64,000 nucleotides of DNA from Alphaproteobacteria bacterium (lineage in GTDB: Bacteria; Pseudomonadota; Alphaproteobacteria; RF32; CAG-239). This document shows positions 24,815 to 32,041 of this stretch, piece by piece. Location of the stretch: positions 16,347-80,346 of the forward strand of contig JAFXPE010000042.1 in assembly GCA_017528205.1 (NCBI GenBank), given 5' to 3'. Position 1 is the stretch's first letter. Every line of letters starts with the position of its first letter. A model generated the notes under the pieces. That model was not told the origin of the DNA. It was given only the letters and a program-made list of their open reading frames with translations, and ran no database searches. The translations under genes and the position numbers were made by a program.

Positions 24815-25477
24815 TTAATAAAACATAAATTCCAAAGCATTGTGTCTTTCATAGCGACACGCACGCACCGCGGCTTCTTTGAGCATGACGCCGTCTTTAT
24901 AACATTGCAAAGCGCGTTTTTCCTGAGTCGGCGGTGTAGATTTACAGCTATTGTAATTAACTTCATCGGTAATTGCCTGATTTACCGCTATCGCGATGTA
25001 GCCGGAATCCGCCGATTTACCCCACGCATACGAAGCAAGGGTAATACACGCCTGCCGCGGAATCGAATCAAAACGAATAATAAACGCGCCGCGGTCGCGG
25101 CTGTTGTATTTGTTGCCCACCCGAACATTAATGTTGCCTTTGAAAACATTTTTATAAGTATAAGGCGTTTTGATGGCGCCGTGATTATCGCGAACAAACA
25201 TATCGTTGCTCACAACGCCTGTATTGGCCAGCACATTGTTGATTTCTCCTATGGAATATCCCAAACTGGAATAATTGATTTGCGCCACAAATGTGGTTTG
25301 CAAACGCACCACCATTCGCATAATTTGGTCAACGGTTTTATCCACACGCCATTTTTCCAAAGCCTGAGAAAAACCGTAAAAGCCGACAACCGACAGAACG
25401 GCGATTATGGCCAATACGCCAAGCATTTCTATCATTGAACGACCTTTTTCATTGTTTTTCATAGGCTTCGATTCCAT
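24815..25477 (-). CDS. pilin-like protein with type IV prepilin-type leader
   Basis: After a short basic leader the protein reads GRSMIEMLGVLAIIAVLSVVGFYGF, a class III/IVb-type prepilin leader: Gly at -1, Met at +2 instead of the usual Thr or Ser, Glu at +5, then a hydrophobic helix. The ~190-residue remainder has paired cysteines (RQACITLAS, NSCKST, LQCYKDG, RACRYE) typical of disulfide-stabilised pilin heads. A second protein with the same leader is at 52416-52994. PilS/PilV-type pilins of conjugative and adhesive pili share this leader. No pilus assembly genes are nearby. Start at 25477 or at the in-frame ATG at 25462 cannot be separated. It converges with sufD, 10 bp apart. Confidence 0.8.
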   Translation of the reverse strand: MESKPMKNNEKGRSMIEMLGVLAIIAVLSVVGFYGFSQALEKWRVDKTVDQIMRMVVRLQTTFVAQINYSSLGYSIGEINNVLANTGVVSNDMFVRDNHGAIKTPYTYKNVFKGNINVRVGNKYNSRDRGAFIIRFDSIPRQACITLASYAWGKSADSGYIAIAVNQAITDEVNYNSCKSTPPTQEKRALQCYKDGVMLKEAAVRACRYERHNALEFMFY

Positions 25478-25546
25478 TTAAATTCAGGCTCTTTTCCAAT
25501 GTAACCCTTTAATCATAAAAAAAGGTTAATTTTTTAAGGTAAATTT

Positions 25547-26026
25547 TCAGAGCGGATTTGCGTTTTGTTTAATTCGCTCCAACGCACGATATAACGCCGG
25601 ACGCATAAACTTGCCCTGCCAAATTCCGCGCTTGCCGAGTTGGGCATTTTGTTCGGATTTGGCATATTTTTCATCGCGATAAGTCATGGCCCAGCCGGCG
25701 GCAACCATCGCCTCGTTAAGCGAAACCTCGCCGGCAAAACATTCGCAAATGCGGCGATGATAAATATCTTTTTGCTCTGCGCAATCGCAACGAACATTTC
25801 CGCTGCTTAACAAACTTTGCAAATATTGCAAGGCCTGTTCGCCGCAAGCGTATTCTTTGCCCGATGCCGAATAACAATGCTGATAAAGCTCCGGTGCATC
25901 AATGCCGTCTAAGCGAATGCGCTCGTCGTTTTGTTCAAGCGAATCACCGTCAATCGGATAATAATTTCCGGCAACGGCCAGGCGGCAACACATCACACTC
26001 AAAATAACCAACAACCTTAACAACAT
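25547..26026 (-). CDS. secreted thermonuclease-family (SNase-like) nuclease
   Basis: The 159-residue protein has a signal peptide (MLLRLLVILSVMCCRLAVAG) and a staphylococcal-nuclease fold: PIDGDSL, RIRLDGIDAPEL (equivalent to the R35 and E43 active-site strand), YHRRICECF (equivalent of R87) and SLNEAMVAAGWAMTYR. Six cysteines suggest disulfides in the periplasm or outside. Such enzymes degrade extracellular DNA or RNA for nutrition or defence. The gene stands alone, with ~130 bp to the next divergent gene. Confidence 0.88.
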   Translation of the reverse strand: MLLRLLVILSVMCCRLAVAGNYYPIDGDSLEQNDERIRLDGIDAPELYQHCYSASGKEYACGEQALQYLQSLLSSGNVRCDCAEQKDIYHRRICECFAGEVSLNEAMVAAGWAMTYRDEKYAKSEQNAQLGKRGIWQGKFMRPALYRALERIKQNANPL

Positions 26027-26160
26027 AACTTTACCCTGCTCTGCTTTCAGTTTACATTATGCAAATTTTTTGCGCAATCATTATTTTTATTTACTTTTCT
26101 TTCATATAATCCTGATATTGTAACCTAAGATTATAGTCTTATTTTACTAAAGGTATCGCG

Positions 26161-27387
26161 ATGTTAAAAAAATTAGGATTCCTCTCTGTTTTAGGTCTGT
26201 GCATAGTCGGCACATCGGCGGCACAGGCTCAGTTTGCGCCGGCGAAAATGCCGACGTCGGTTATTGTTTGCCGCTCAAAGCAATGTGCTCCGGCAAAAAT
26301 ATCCATGTCTAAAGAATATATTTTTAACACCATTTTGCATATGCTCGACAGCAATGCCCGCAAAAAGGCGCTGATTTGCGAAGCAAACGCCGCCACCCAT
26401 TCTTGCACCGAACAGTTTGTTTCCGTGCCGATTACGGTAGGTGTTGCTCCGGCTTATATGTATGTTGATGACGTGAAAATTACCGACGTTTCGATGAGCC
26501 CGCAAAACACCATGGCGCTTAATTTGGTTTTGAACTGGCATGTTAGTTACAACGGACAAACTCCGGTTTGTCGCCCGAGCAAAACTTTGCTGTATGCCAA
26601 AGACGTCAACAACATCATTATGGAAGACAACGGTTATGCCTGCCGCATGACCACCGTCGGCGTTACCTCGATTAAAACCATGATTGCCATTGATTATGTG
26701 GATATTGATTACGGTTATATCGGCGGCTTTTATTCCATCGGTTTGTCCGGTCCGGCTTATGGCGGCGGTAACGGTTATATGATTTTAAGATTGCCGAATG
26801 ACATAGCCAATGAGGCGGCCGATTTTACCGTGCCGGAAACTCATGCGCTTGTTCACACCAACGCCCACGCCGTAGAAAAAGCCTCGGCACCGGCTCCGTC
26901 AGAAACAGTTAATTACATGTCGTTACCTGCGGGAGCTCCGGTTGCTTTGCCGCCGCAAGCCGCAGTTAATGCCCAATATCTGTATGATGCCAACACCAAA
27001 CAATTTATTCCGCTTCCGGTAGCTCCGGTCAGCATTCCGGTTCCGCAACCGCAAAACGGTGCACCGGTACAGGAGGCAACCGTAACCGATGACGGTCGGG
27101 CTCCGGCTCCGAATGTCAGCACGATTATTCGCTACAATCATCCGGCTAAACAGTATGATGAAAAGAAAGAAGTCGAGCGCATTCGTGCCGAGCGTGATGC
27201 TCGCAAAAAGGCTTATATGCGCAAAGATATGAAAGACAAGGCCATTTTGGAATCGGAAGACGGCACCAACTTCGGCGGTGTTCAGGTATTTCCGGTGTCG
27301 GCCGCTTATGATAAGCCGAAAGCTTCTACGGCACCTAACCTGCAAGACGCACCGCGCAGTGCGGTTGAAAGCAGACGCTTTCAATAA
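26161..27387 (+). CDS. exported Pro/Ala-rich protein of unknown function
   Basis: This 408-residue protein has a clear signal peptide (MLKKLGFLSVLGLCIVGTSAAQAQ) and a start supported by AAAGGTATCGCG. The first ~200 mature residues form a Cys-containing beta-rich domain (VIVCRSKQCAPAKISMSKEYIFNTI) and end in a Gly/Tyr-rich stretch (DYGYIGGFYSIGLSGPAYGGGNGY). A proline-rich linker follows (APVSIPVPQPQNGAPVQ), then a charged helical tail (EKKEVERIRAERDARKKAYMRKDMKDK). I recognise no family. Layout suggests a periplasmic protein that reaches across to another envelope component. A strong terminator follows. Confidence 0.78.
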   Translation: MLKKLGFLSVLGLCIVGTSAAQAQFAPAKMPTSVIVCRSKQCAPAKISMSKEYIFNTILHMLDSNARKKALICEANAATHSCTEQFVSVPITVGVAPAYMYVDDVKITDVSMSPQNTMALNLVLNWHVSYNGQTPVCRPSKTLLYAKDVNNIIMEDNGYACRMTTVGVTSIKTMIAIDYVDIDYGYIGGFYSIGLSGPAYGGGNGYMILRLPNDIANEAADFTVPETHALVHTNAHAVEKASAPAPSETVNYMSLPAGAPVALPPQAAVNAQYLYDANTKQFIPLPVAPVSIPVPQPQNGAPVQEATVTDDGRAPAPNVSTIIRYNHPAKQYDEKKEVERIRAERDARKKAYMRKDMKDKAILESEDGTNFGGVQVFPVSAAYDKPKASTAPNLQDAPRSAVESRRFQ

Positions 27388-27414
27388 CGTTTTCAGGTTG
27401 CGTTAAATACTAAG

Positions 27415-27441
27415 AATCGCCTGTTCGCAGGCGATTTTTTA
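27415..27441 (+). terminator. intrinsic terminator after the exported-protein gene
   Basis: Perfect 9-bp stem AATCGCCTG/CAGGCGATT around a TTCG tetraloop, followed by TTTT. Its downstream arm plus T-run (GCAGGCGATTTTTTAT, 27427-27442) is repeated at 27557-27572 on the other side of the palindromic element at 27448-27543. Confidence 0.9.
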
Positions 27442-27447
27442 TTTACT

Positions 27448-27543
27448 GTCATTCTGAGGTGCAAATAACAATGCTTATTTATTACCCCCAAGGCCGCACA
27501 GCGACTAACGGGATCCTCACGTCGCTCCGCTCCTCAGGATGAC
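27448..27543. repeat. GTCATTCTGAG-type palindromic intergenic element, copy A
   Basis: A 96-bp element starting GTCATTCTGAG and ending CTCAGGATGAC, the two ends being imperfect inverted repeats. The interior carries GGGATCCTCA. It sits between two convergent genes and is flanked by a 16-bp direct repeat (27427-27442 and 27557-27572). Related copies are at 35687-35794 and 39748-39851, and single ends are at 37917 and 38333. Confidence 0.75.
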
Positions 27544-27568
27544 GAGTATAAAATTTGCAGGCGATTTT

Positions 27569-28123
27569 TTATATATCGGCGTTTGCGATTTTTTGATAAA
27601 TTTCGTCAGCATTCATACGGCTTAGCGAATCTGCAGTCAACTCTAATTTTTGCCATATCTCAACGCTTATCTCCGGTTTTTTGATAACCTGCACACTAAA
27701 GTTTTCGGCCAGCATTTCATTTTTATTTTCGGCCGTCAGCAGACACACTTCACCGGCACCCAAGAACGGTAATCCCAGTTTTTCAACCACCGGCAAATGT
27801 GTCACAAAATGATAATACGCAACCTCGTCATCGGTATATGCCAACAGTTTGTTCAAAAAGCTTTGTATGGCAAATTTTGAGGCACTTTCTTCTAAATCTT
27901 GTGTGCATAAAAGGTGTTCGGTTTGCATTCCCAAAGCTTCAAAACGGGCGGTTTCAACGGCGCGTTCCAACGGCGAATGATATACCGTTGAGCATTTCGG
28001 CAACCACGATTTGAGCGCTCTGCCGGTCAAAAAAGCCACAATCATATCTTCGCGCTCGATTGCCGTGTCGCTGCCGTAACGCTCGTGTCGCCCGAAGCTG
28101 AGATAGAATTTATTTTGCGGCAT
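27569..28123 (-). CDS. histidine phosphatase family protein (SixA-like)
   Basis: The 184-residue cytoplasmic protein shows the histidine-phosphatase signature in the modified form LSFGRHERYGSD (R-H pair of the LxRHGE motif), the downstream VYHSPLERAVETARFEALG (matching S-P-L-x-R-A-x-x-T-A) and a second His in HFVTHLPVVEKLG. SixA-type members remove phosphate from phosphohistidine proteins, others act on metabolites; the substrate here is unknown. The gene overlaps the end of terC by 14 bp and closes the long minus-strand run that begins at 33354. Its stop codon lies inside the direct repeat that flanks element A. Confidence 0.75.
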   Translation of the reverse strand: MPQNKFYLSFGRHERYGSDTAIEREDMIVAFLTGRALKSWLPKCSTVYHSPLERAVETARFEALGMQTEHLLCTQDLEESASKFAIQSFLNKLLAYTDDEVAYYHFVTHLPVVEKLGLPFLGAGEVCLLTAENKNEMLAENFSVQVIKKPEISVEIWQKLELTADSLSRMNADEIYQKIANADI

Positions 28124-29090
28124 CCGGCTGAGCCTTTTTAAACACCGACAGCAAAATACCTCCGGTCAACAAGCCCAAAGTTACGGCCAAAGATTGCCAT
28201 TCATGAACTTCAATGCCGAAATATTTGAGGAATATTTTGCAGCCGATGAAAATTAAAATTATCGAAATCGCCGGCTTCAAATATGCAAATTTTTTGATAA
28301 TCGCCGCCAACAAAAAATACAGCGCGCGCAAGCCCAAAATGGCGAAAATATTACTGGTATAAACCACATAAATATCGGTGGTTACCAAAAAGATTGCCGG
28401 AATGGAATCAAGCGCAAAAACAACGTCCATCAGTTCAATCGTCACCAAAGCAAAAAACAGCGGTGTAATGCAGTGCTTGCCGTTTTCTTTCACAAAAAAG
28501 TGCTCGCCGTGAAGTTCATGCGTTACATGAAACATTTTGGAAACCAGTTGATAAACTTTGGTATCACGGATATCGCGCTCCTCATCTTCTTTCATACACA
28601 GCATCTTGATACCGGTATAGATAAGAAACGCGGAGAAAATGTATAAAATCCAGTTAAAGCGCACCACCAAGGCATCGCCAATTCCTATCAGTACGCCGCG
28701 CATGACAAGAGCTCCCAAAATACCCCAAAACAGCACGCGATGTTGGTATTTTCCCGGCACTCCGAGGGCGGCAAAAACCATTGACATCACAAAAATATTA
28801 TCCATAGATAAGCTTTTTTCCAGCAAATATCCGGTAAAATAGTCCATACCTTTTTCCGCTCCATCTTCAATCCAAACAAAGGCACCGAACAACACCGCAA
28901 CGGCAATGTAAGCAATACAAATCCAGAGAGTATGCCAAAAATGCGGCTCTTCATTTTTACGATTAAACCAAAACAAATCGGCCGCCAACAACAACACTAC
29001 CGTAATCCCGAAGCAAGTCCACAACCAAAACGGTGATAAGGCTTGGTGCGAAGAAGAGAAAAAGCTTAGCAAAGAATTCAAAGTTTCCAT
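28110..29090 (-). CDS. TerC/Alx-family membrane protein
   Basis: Start at 29090 overlaps the galE stop (TAATG) and has GGAAC eight bases upstream. The 326-residue protein has about nine transmembrane helices and the conserved acidic motifs of TerC: EKSLSMDNIFVMSMVFAALGVP and IELMDVVFALDSIPAIFLVTTDIYVVYTSNIFAILGLRALYFLL. TerC/Alx proteins export Mn2+ or help metalate exported proteins; some confer tellurite resistance. An insertion of charged residues (MKEDEERDIRDTKVYQLVSKMFHVTHELHGEHFF) forms the usual cytoplasmic loop. It is in an operon with galE and the phosphatase. Confidence 0.93.
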   Translation of the reverse strand: METLNSLLSFFSSSHQALSPFWLWTCFGITVVLLLAADLFWFNRKNEEPHFWHTLWICIAYIAVAVLFGAFVWIEDGAEKGMDYFTGYLLEKSLSMDNIFVMSMVFAALGVPGKYQHRVLFWGILGALVMRGVLIGIGDALVVRFNWILYIFSAFLIYTGIKMLCMKEDEERDIRDTKVYQLVSKMFHVTHELHGEHFFVKENGKHCITPLFFALVTIELMDVVFALDSIPAIFLVTTDIYVVYTSNIFAILGLRALYFLLAAIIKKFAYLKPAISIILIFIGCKIFLKYFGIEVHEWQSLAVTLGLLTGGILLSVFKKAQPDAAK

Positions 29091-30064
29091 TATTTTTGTT
29101 CCATATTCCAAACTGTTTGTATAATTTCATCAATATTTGTGTAACGCGGTTGCCAATTCAGTATTTTTTTTGCCAATTCATTGCCGGCAAAAACTTCAGC
29201 CGGATCACCGGCACGGCGCGGAGCAAATTCGTAACGCACCTTGCGACCGGTTACGCGTTCCACCGCGGAGATTATTTCGAGCACGGATAAGCCTTTTCCC
29301 GTACCTAAATTTATAGCATAAGAACAAGGTTCTTCAAGCAATTTTTTGATTGCCGCAACATGCGCCGACGCCAAATCTTCAACATGAATGTAATCGCGCA
29401 AACAGGTGCCGTCGGGAGTGTTGTAGTCATTACCGTAAATCAGCAATTTATCCCGTTCGCCTTGCAAAACGTCCATAATTATCGGCAACAAATTGTGCGA
29501 ATTTTTTTCCTTGCCTTTGATTGAACCGTCGGCGGCATATCCCACAGCATTAAAATACCTTAGCGCAATATAATGAAAGTCCTTCAGGCGGCTGTACCAC
29601 TCCATCAAACGCTCTATTTCCAGCTTAGTAAAGCCGTAAAAGCTGAGCGGTTCAAGCTGATGTTTTTCATCTAAAGGCGTATATTCCGGCGTTCCGTAAA
29701 CCGCAGATGTTGAAGAAAACACCACGTTTTTAATTTTGTTTTTCAGCATGGCATTAAAAATATTGACCGAGCCGATGATATTATTTTGGGCATAAAGCTG
29801 AGGATTTTCCATTGATTCTCCTACCGCTTTTTTGGCCGCCAAATGAACAACGGCATCGTACCCTTCGACCATTGTCGCATTCAATTTTGCCTCATCCAAA
29901 ATATCTCCCTCAACAAATTTTGCATCGGCAAACAGATTGCAACTCTGTCCGGTAGAGAGGTTATCATAAACCGTTACTTTAAAATTTTCTTTCAAGAGTG
30001 CTTTAACAACGTGGCTGCCGATATATCCGGCTCCGCCGATTACCAAAACTTTTGCTAATGACAT
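29090..30064 (-). CDS. galE: UDP-glucose 4-epimerase
   Basis: GalE interconverts UDP-glucose and UDP-galactose with bound NAD. The 324-residue protein has the Rossmann motif GGAGYIGSHVVKALL, VVHLAAKKAVGESMENP, SSTSAVYGTP and the catalytic YGFTKLEIERLMEWY (Y-x3-K), plus DYIHVEDLASAHVAAI. It supplies galactose donors for surface polysaccharides. It starts 53 bp after the ICMT-like gene with a GGAG ribosome site and overlaps terC by one base. Its position after the radical SAM cassette may be coincidental or may indicate a sugar head-group step. Confidence 0.95.
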   Translation of the reverse strand: MSLAKVLVIGGAGYIGSHVVKALLKENFKVTVYDNLSTGQSCNLFADAKFVEGDILDEAKLNATMVEGYDAVVHLAAKKAVGESMENPQLYAQNNIIGSVNIFNAMLKNKIKNVVFSSTSAVYGTPEYTPLDEKHQLEPLSFYGFTKLEIERLMEWYSRLKDFHYIALRYFNAVGYAADGSIKGKEKNSHNLLPIIMDVLQGERDKLLIYGNDYNTPDGTCLRDYIHVEDLASAHVAAIKKLLEEPCSYAINLGTGKGLSVLEIISAVERVTGRKVRYEFAPRRAGDPAEVFAGNELAKKILNWQPRYTNIDEIIQTVWNMEQK

Positions 30065-30117
30065 TATTTTCTCCTTGCTGTTCCTTATAGCGCAAAATCA
30101 CAAATTGTAAAGACGAA

Positions 30118-31104
30118 TTACTTAATTTTGCATTTTCCGGCGCATTTCTGCAACAATACAAAGCACGGACAGAGATGATATTTTTCATACACCCACATGC
30201 ACGGGCAATTCCACTTCAAACCATATAAACACATCGCCGCAATCAGATAGTAAAAATATAAAAATGCCGGCCAGACATATAATCCGAGCAAGCCGAAAAT
30301 CAACAACATTCCCGACTTGGAGCGATAGGAAAAAGCCACTTTTTCCGGCATAAAAGCATAACCGAAATAAAGGTGTAGGAAAGATAAAATTATCACTACC
30401 GATAAACTAATTTTTTGCATCGTCAAAAAATAAAGCAATATGCTTACCAACACTACACGCACCGCTAACGAACAGAATCCCGAAGTCGTTACCGTCAACA
30501 TCCGCACATTTTGCCGATACAACTCATAATCCGGATTTTTCTTTATCAACTGTTTTTCCTCATCACGCGCCCGAATAATCATCAGCGGCAAAAACACCGC
30601 ACAAACCAATCCCAGAGTAATCCAGTTGAACATCATCAAGCTTGCGCCCCAACACCACATTAAAAGCGAGGCATACATCGGATGACGTGCCAAGGCATAT
30701 GCTCCGGTTGTTTGCAGTTGATGTCGGCTTTTTATTTCAATGCCGTCAGACCACAAAAGCCCGATATCAGCTTTGGCTTTAAGGTGCCAAATCAACCCGA
30801 AAATCACCCCAAGCGAGCCGAAAATAAAGAAAACGTATTGCCCTATCGAATCGGTTAGCGGAAACTGACCTATGGATTTGTTCCAAAATATAAACAACAC
30901 CAACACGCACAAAACCATTTCCCGAGTAGAAAAGAAGTGGTTAATCGTCAAATCCGTGGCTTGCGGATGTTTTTGATATTGCCGAAACTTTAACAGTACC
31001 GCTGCCAACAAAATAATACCGGTAATATAAATCAGGCTCATTCCCCAAAGATACAGTTGTGAATTGACAGATTTTTCAGCAATTATTTGCAATTGTTCCC
31101 ACAT
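30118..31104 (-). CDS. isoprenylcysteine methyltransferase (ICMT/PEMT)-like membrane protein with Cys-rich tail
   Basis: The 328-residue membrane protein has about eight hydrophobic helices. Residues ~130-205 carry the ICMT/phospholipid-methyltransferase signature: TTGAYALARHPMYASLLMWCWG (family pattern G-P-Y-x-x-x-R-H-P-M-Y) and, later, ARDEEKQLIKKNPDYELYRQNVRM (E-E...Y-x-x-Y). These enzymes methylate lipids or prenylcysteines using S-adenosylmethionine. The last ~30 residues are Cys-rich (NCPCMWVYEKYHLCPCF, then KCAGKC) and may bind metal, which is unusual for the family. GGAGAAGAATAA supports the start; the gene overlaps the Lgt-like gene by 29 bp. Confidence 0.78.
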   Translation of the reverse strand: MWEQLQIIAEKSVNSQLYLWGMSLIYITGIILLAAVLLKFRQYQKHPQATDLTINHFFSTREMVLCVLVLFIFWNKSIGQFPLTDSIGQYVFFIFGSLGVIFGLIWHLKAKADIGLLWSDGIEIKSRHQLQTTGAYALARHPMYASLLMWCWGASLMMFNWITLGLVCAVFLPLMIIRARDEEKQLIKKNPDYELYRQNVRMLTVTTSGFCSLAVRVVLVSILLYFLTMQKISLSVVIILSFLHLYFGYAFMPEKVAFSYRSKSGMLLIFGLLGLYVWPAFLYFYYLIAAMCLYGLKWNCPCMWVYEKYHLCPCFVLLQKCAGKCKIK

Positions 31105-31726
31105 TTATTCTTCTCCATAAAATACAAGCAAAAATCGGTATAAAAATCAGCGCCGACCATTGATAAACCGTCAAGTTCAACCATATCCGCGGCTCAATAC
31201 GCACAAATTCCGCCGCAAAGCGCATTATAAGATACCCCAGCATATAAAGCGGAAACAATAAATCAATGCGTTTAGTGTGACAGTAAAACCAATACAACGC
31301 TCCGGCGGCCATAAATTGAAACGCACTTTCCGCCAACTGTATAGGTATAATAAAATGCCCGCCGCAACAACCGTTCAAATAGCAACCTATTTTGCCAAAT
31401 CCGATTGCCACCGCTAAAGGTATTATAAATATGCCGCCGTAAGAATTGCCTTGCTGATGTAAAAAATATTTGTAGAGATTTATGGCAATAAAAGCTCCCA
31501 GCAAAGCCCCCATAACACTCTTATTGGCTATAACCAAAGCGGAAGCAAGTCCGTAAGAAAGCAAAATAGGTATTTTGGCTCCGATGATAACTCCCAAAGC
31601 CAATACTATATAAATGTTTGAAGATATACTTGTTTTCGGTTTCGGCATACGAAGCTTTTGCATCACCAAGCCGCCGCACAATATCCCAATCAGCAAGCAT
31701 ATTGTATATTCCGGATTCATAACCAT
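31076..31726 (-). CDS. prolipoprotein diacylglyceryl transferase (Lgt)-like membrane protein
   Basis: This 216-residue protein has ~6-7 hydrophobic helices and resembles Lgt, which moves diacylglyceryl from phosphatidylglycerol to lipoprotein cysteines. The clearest block is IGFGKIGCYLNGCCGGHF, matching the G-R-I-G-x-F-x-N-G motif, followed by IPIQLAESAFQFMAAGALYWF and a late FAAEFVRIEPRIW (E-x-x-R). It is shorter than true Lgt (about 260-290 residues), lacks the N-terminal periplasmic arm, and the motif Arg is Lys. Its place in the radical SAM cassette suggests it handles another lipid substrate. It abuts the upstream 104-residue gene with no gap. Confidence 0.75.
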   Translation of the reverse strand: MVMNPEYTICLLIGILCGGLVMQKLRMPKPKTSISSNIYIVLALGVIIGAKIPILLSYGLASALVIANKSVMGALLGAFIAINLYKYFLHQQGNSYGGIFIIPLAVAIGFGKIGCYLNGCCGGHFIIPIQLAESAFQFMAAGALYWFYCHTKRIDLLFPLYMLGYLIMRFAAEFVRIEPRIWLNLTVYQWSALIFIPIFACILWRRINVGTIANNC

Positions 31727-32041
31727 CTATCCGAAAAACAGCAAACAGGTGGCAATCGCCAAAATTACCAATGCGGCCTTTGCGCCGTAATTGCGGGTTG
31801 TTCTAAAAAAAACAAAGAAAACCAGCAAAGTCAAAATACCAACCAAAATTGACATAGGTGTAGCACTACTGCTTCCCCAACCGATTGCACCGGTAAAACA
31901 CGCTCCGAAAAGCAACATCGGTGCTAACAGCATAGTGATGATAAAGCCGAGAATTTGCCTGACAATAAACCAACCGTCGATTTTTTTTACCATACTGTTT
32001 CCCGTATTGTTAAATTCATCTTTTTTGATTTCTTCTACCAC
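31727..32041 (-). CDS. small membrane protein of unknown function
   Basis: A 104-residue protein with two to three hydrophobic segments (VRQILGFIITMLLAPMLLFGACFTGAIGW, then MSILVGILTLLVFFVFF and AALVILAIATCLLFFG) after a charged N-terminus. I recognise no family. It begins with GTG inside the last codons of the radical SAM gene (AAGGAAAAATATC before GTG), an overlap of 7 bp, and ends flush with the Lgt-like start. Such close packing indicates co-translation and a role with its neighbours, perhaps as a membrane anchor or lipid-handling subunit. Confidence 0.75.
   Translation of the reverse strand: MVEEIKKDEFNNTGNSMVKKIDGWFIVRQILGFIITMLLAPMLLFGACFTGAIGWGSSSATPMSILVGILTLLVFFVFFRTTRNYGAKAALVILAIATCLLFFG

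Noticed and set aside
25333..25350. TTATCCACA DnaA-box match in the pilin-like gene
   Set aside because: Lies within coding sequence (encoding the lysine-valine-aspartate region) and is isolated; likely chance.
31076..31726. Genuine Lgt lipoprotein enzyme
   Set aside because: Too short, lacks the N-terminal region and has Lys for the motif Arg; described only as Lgt-like.
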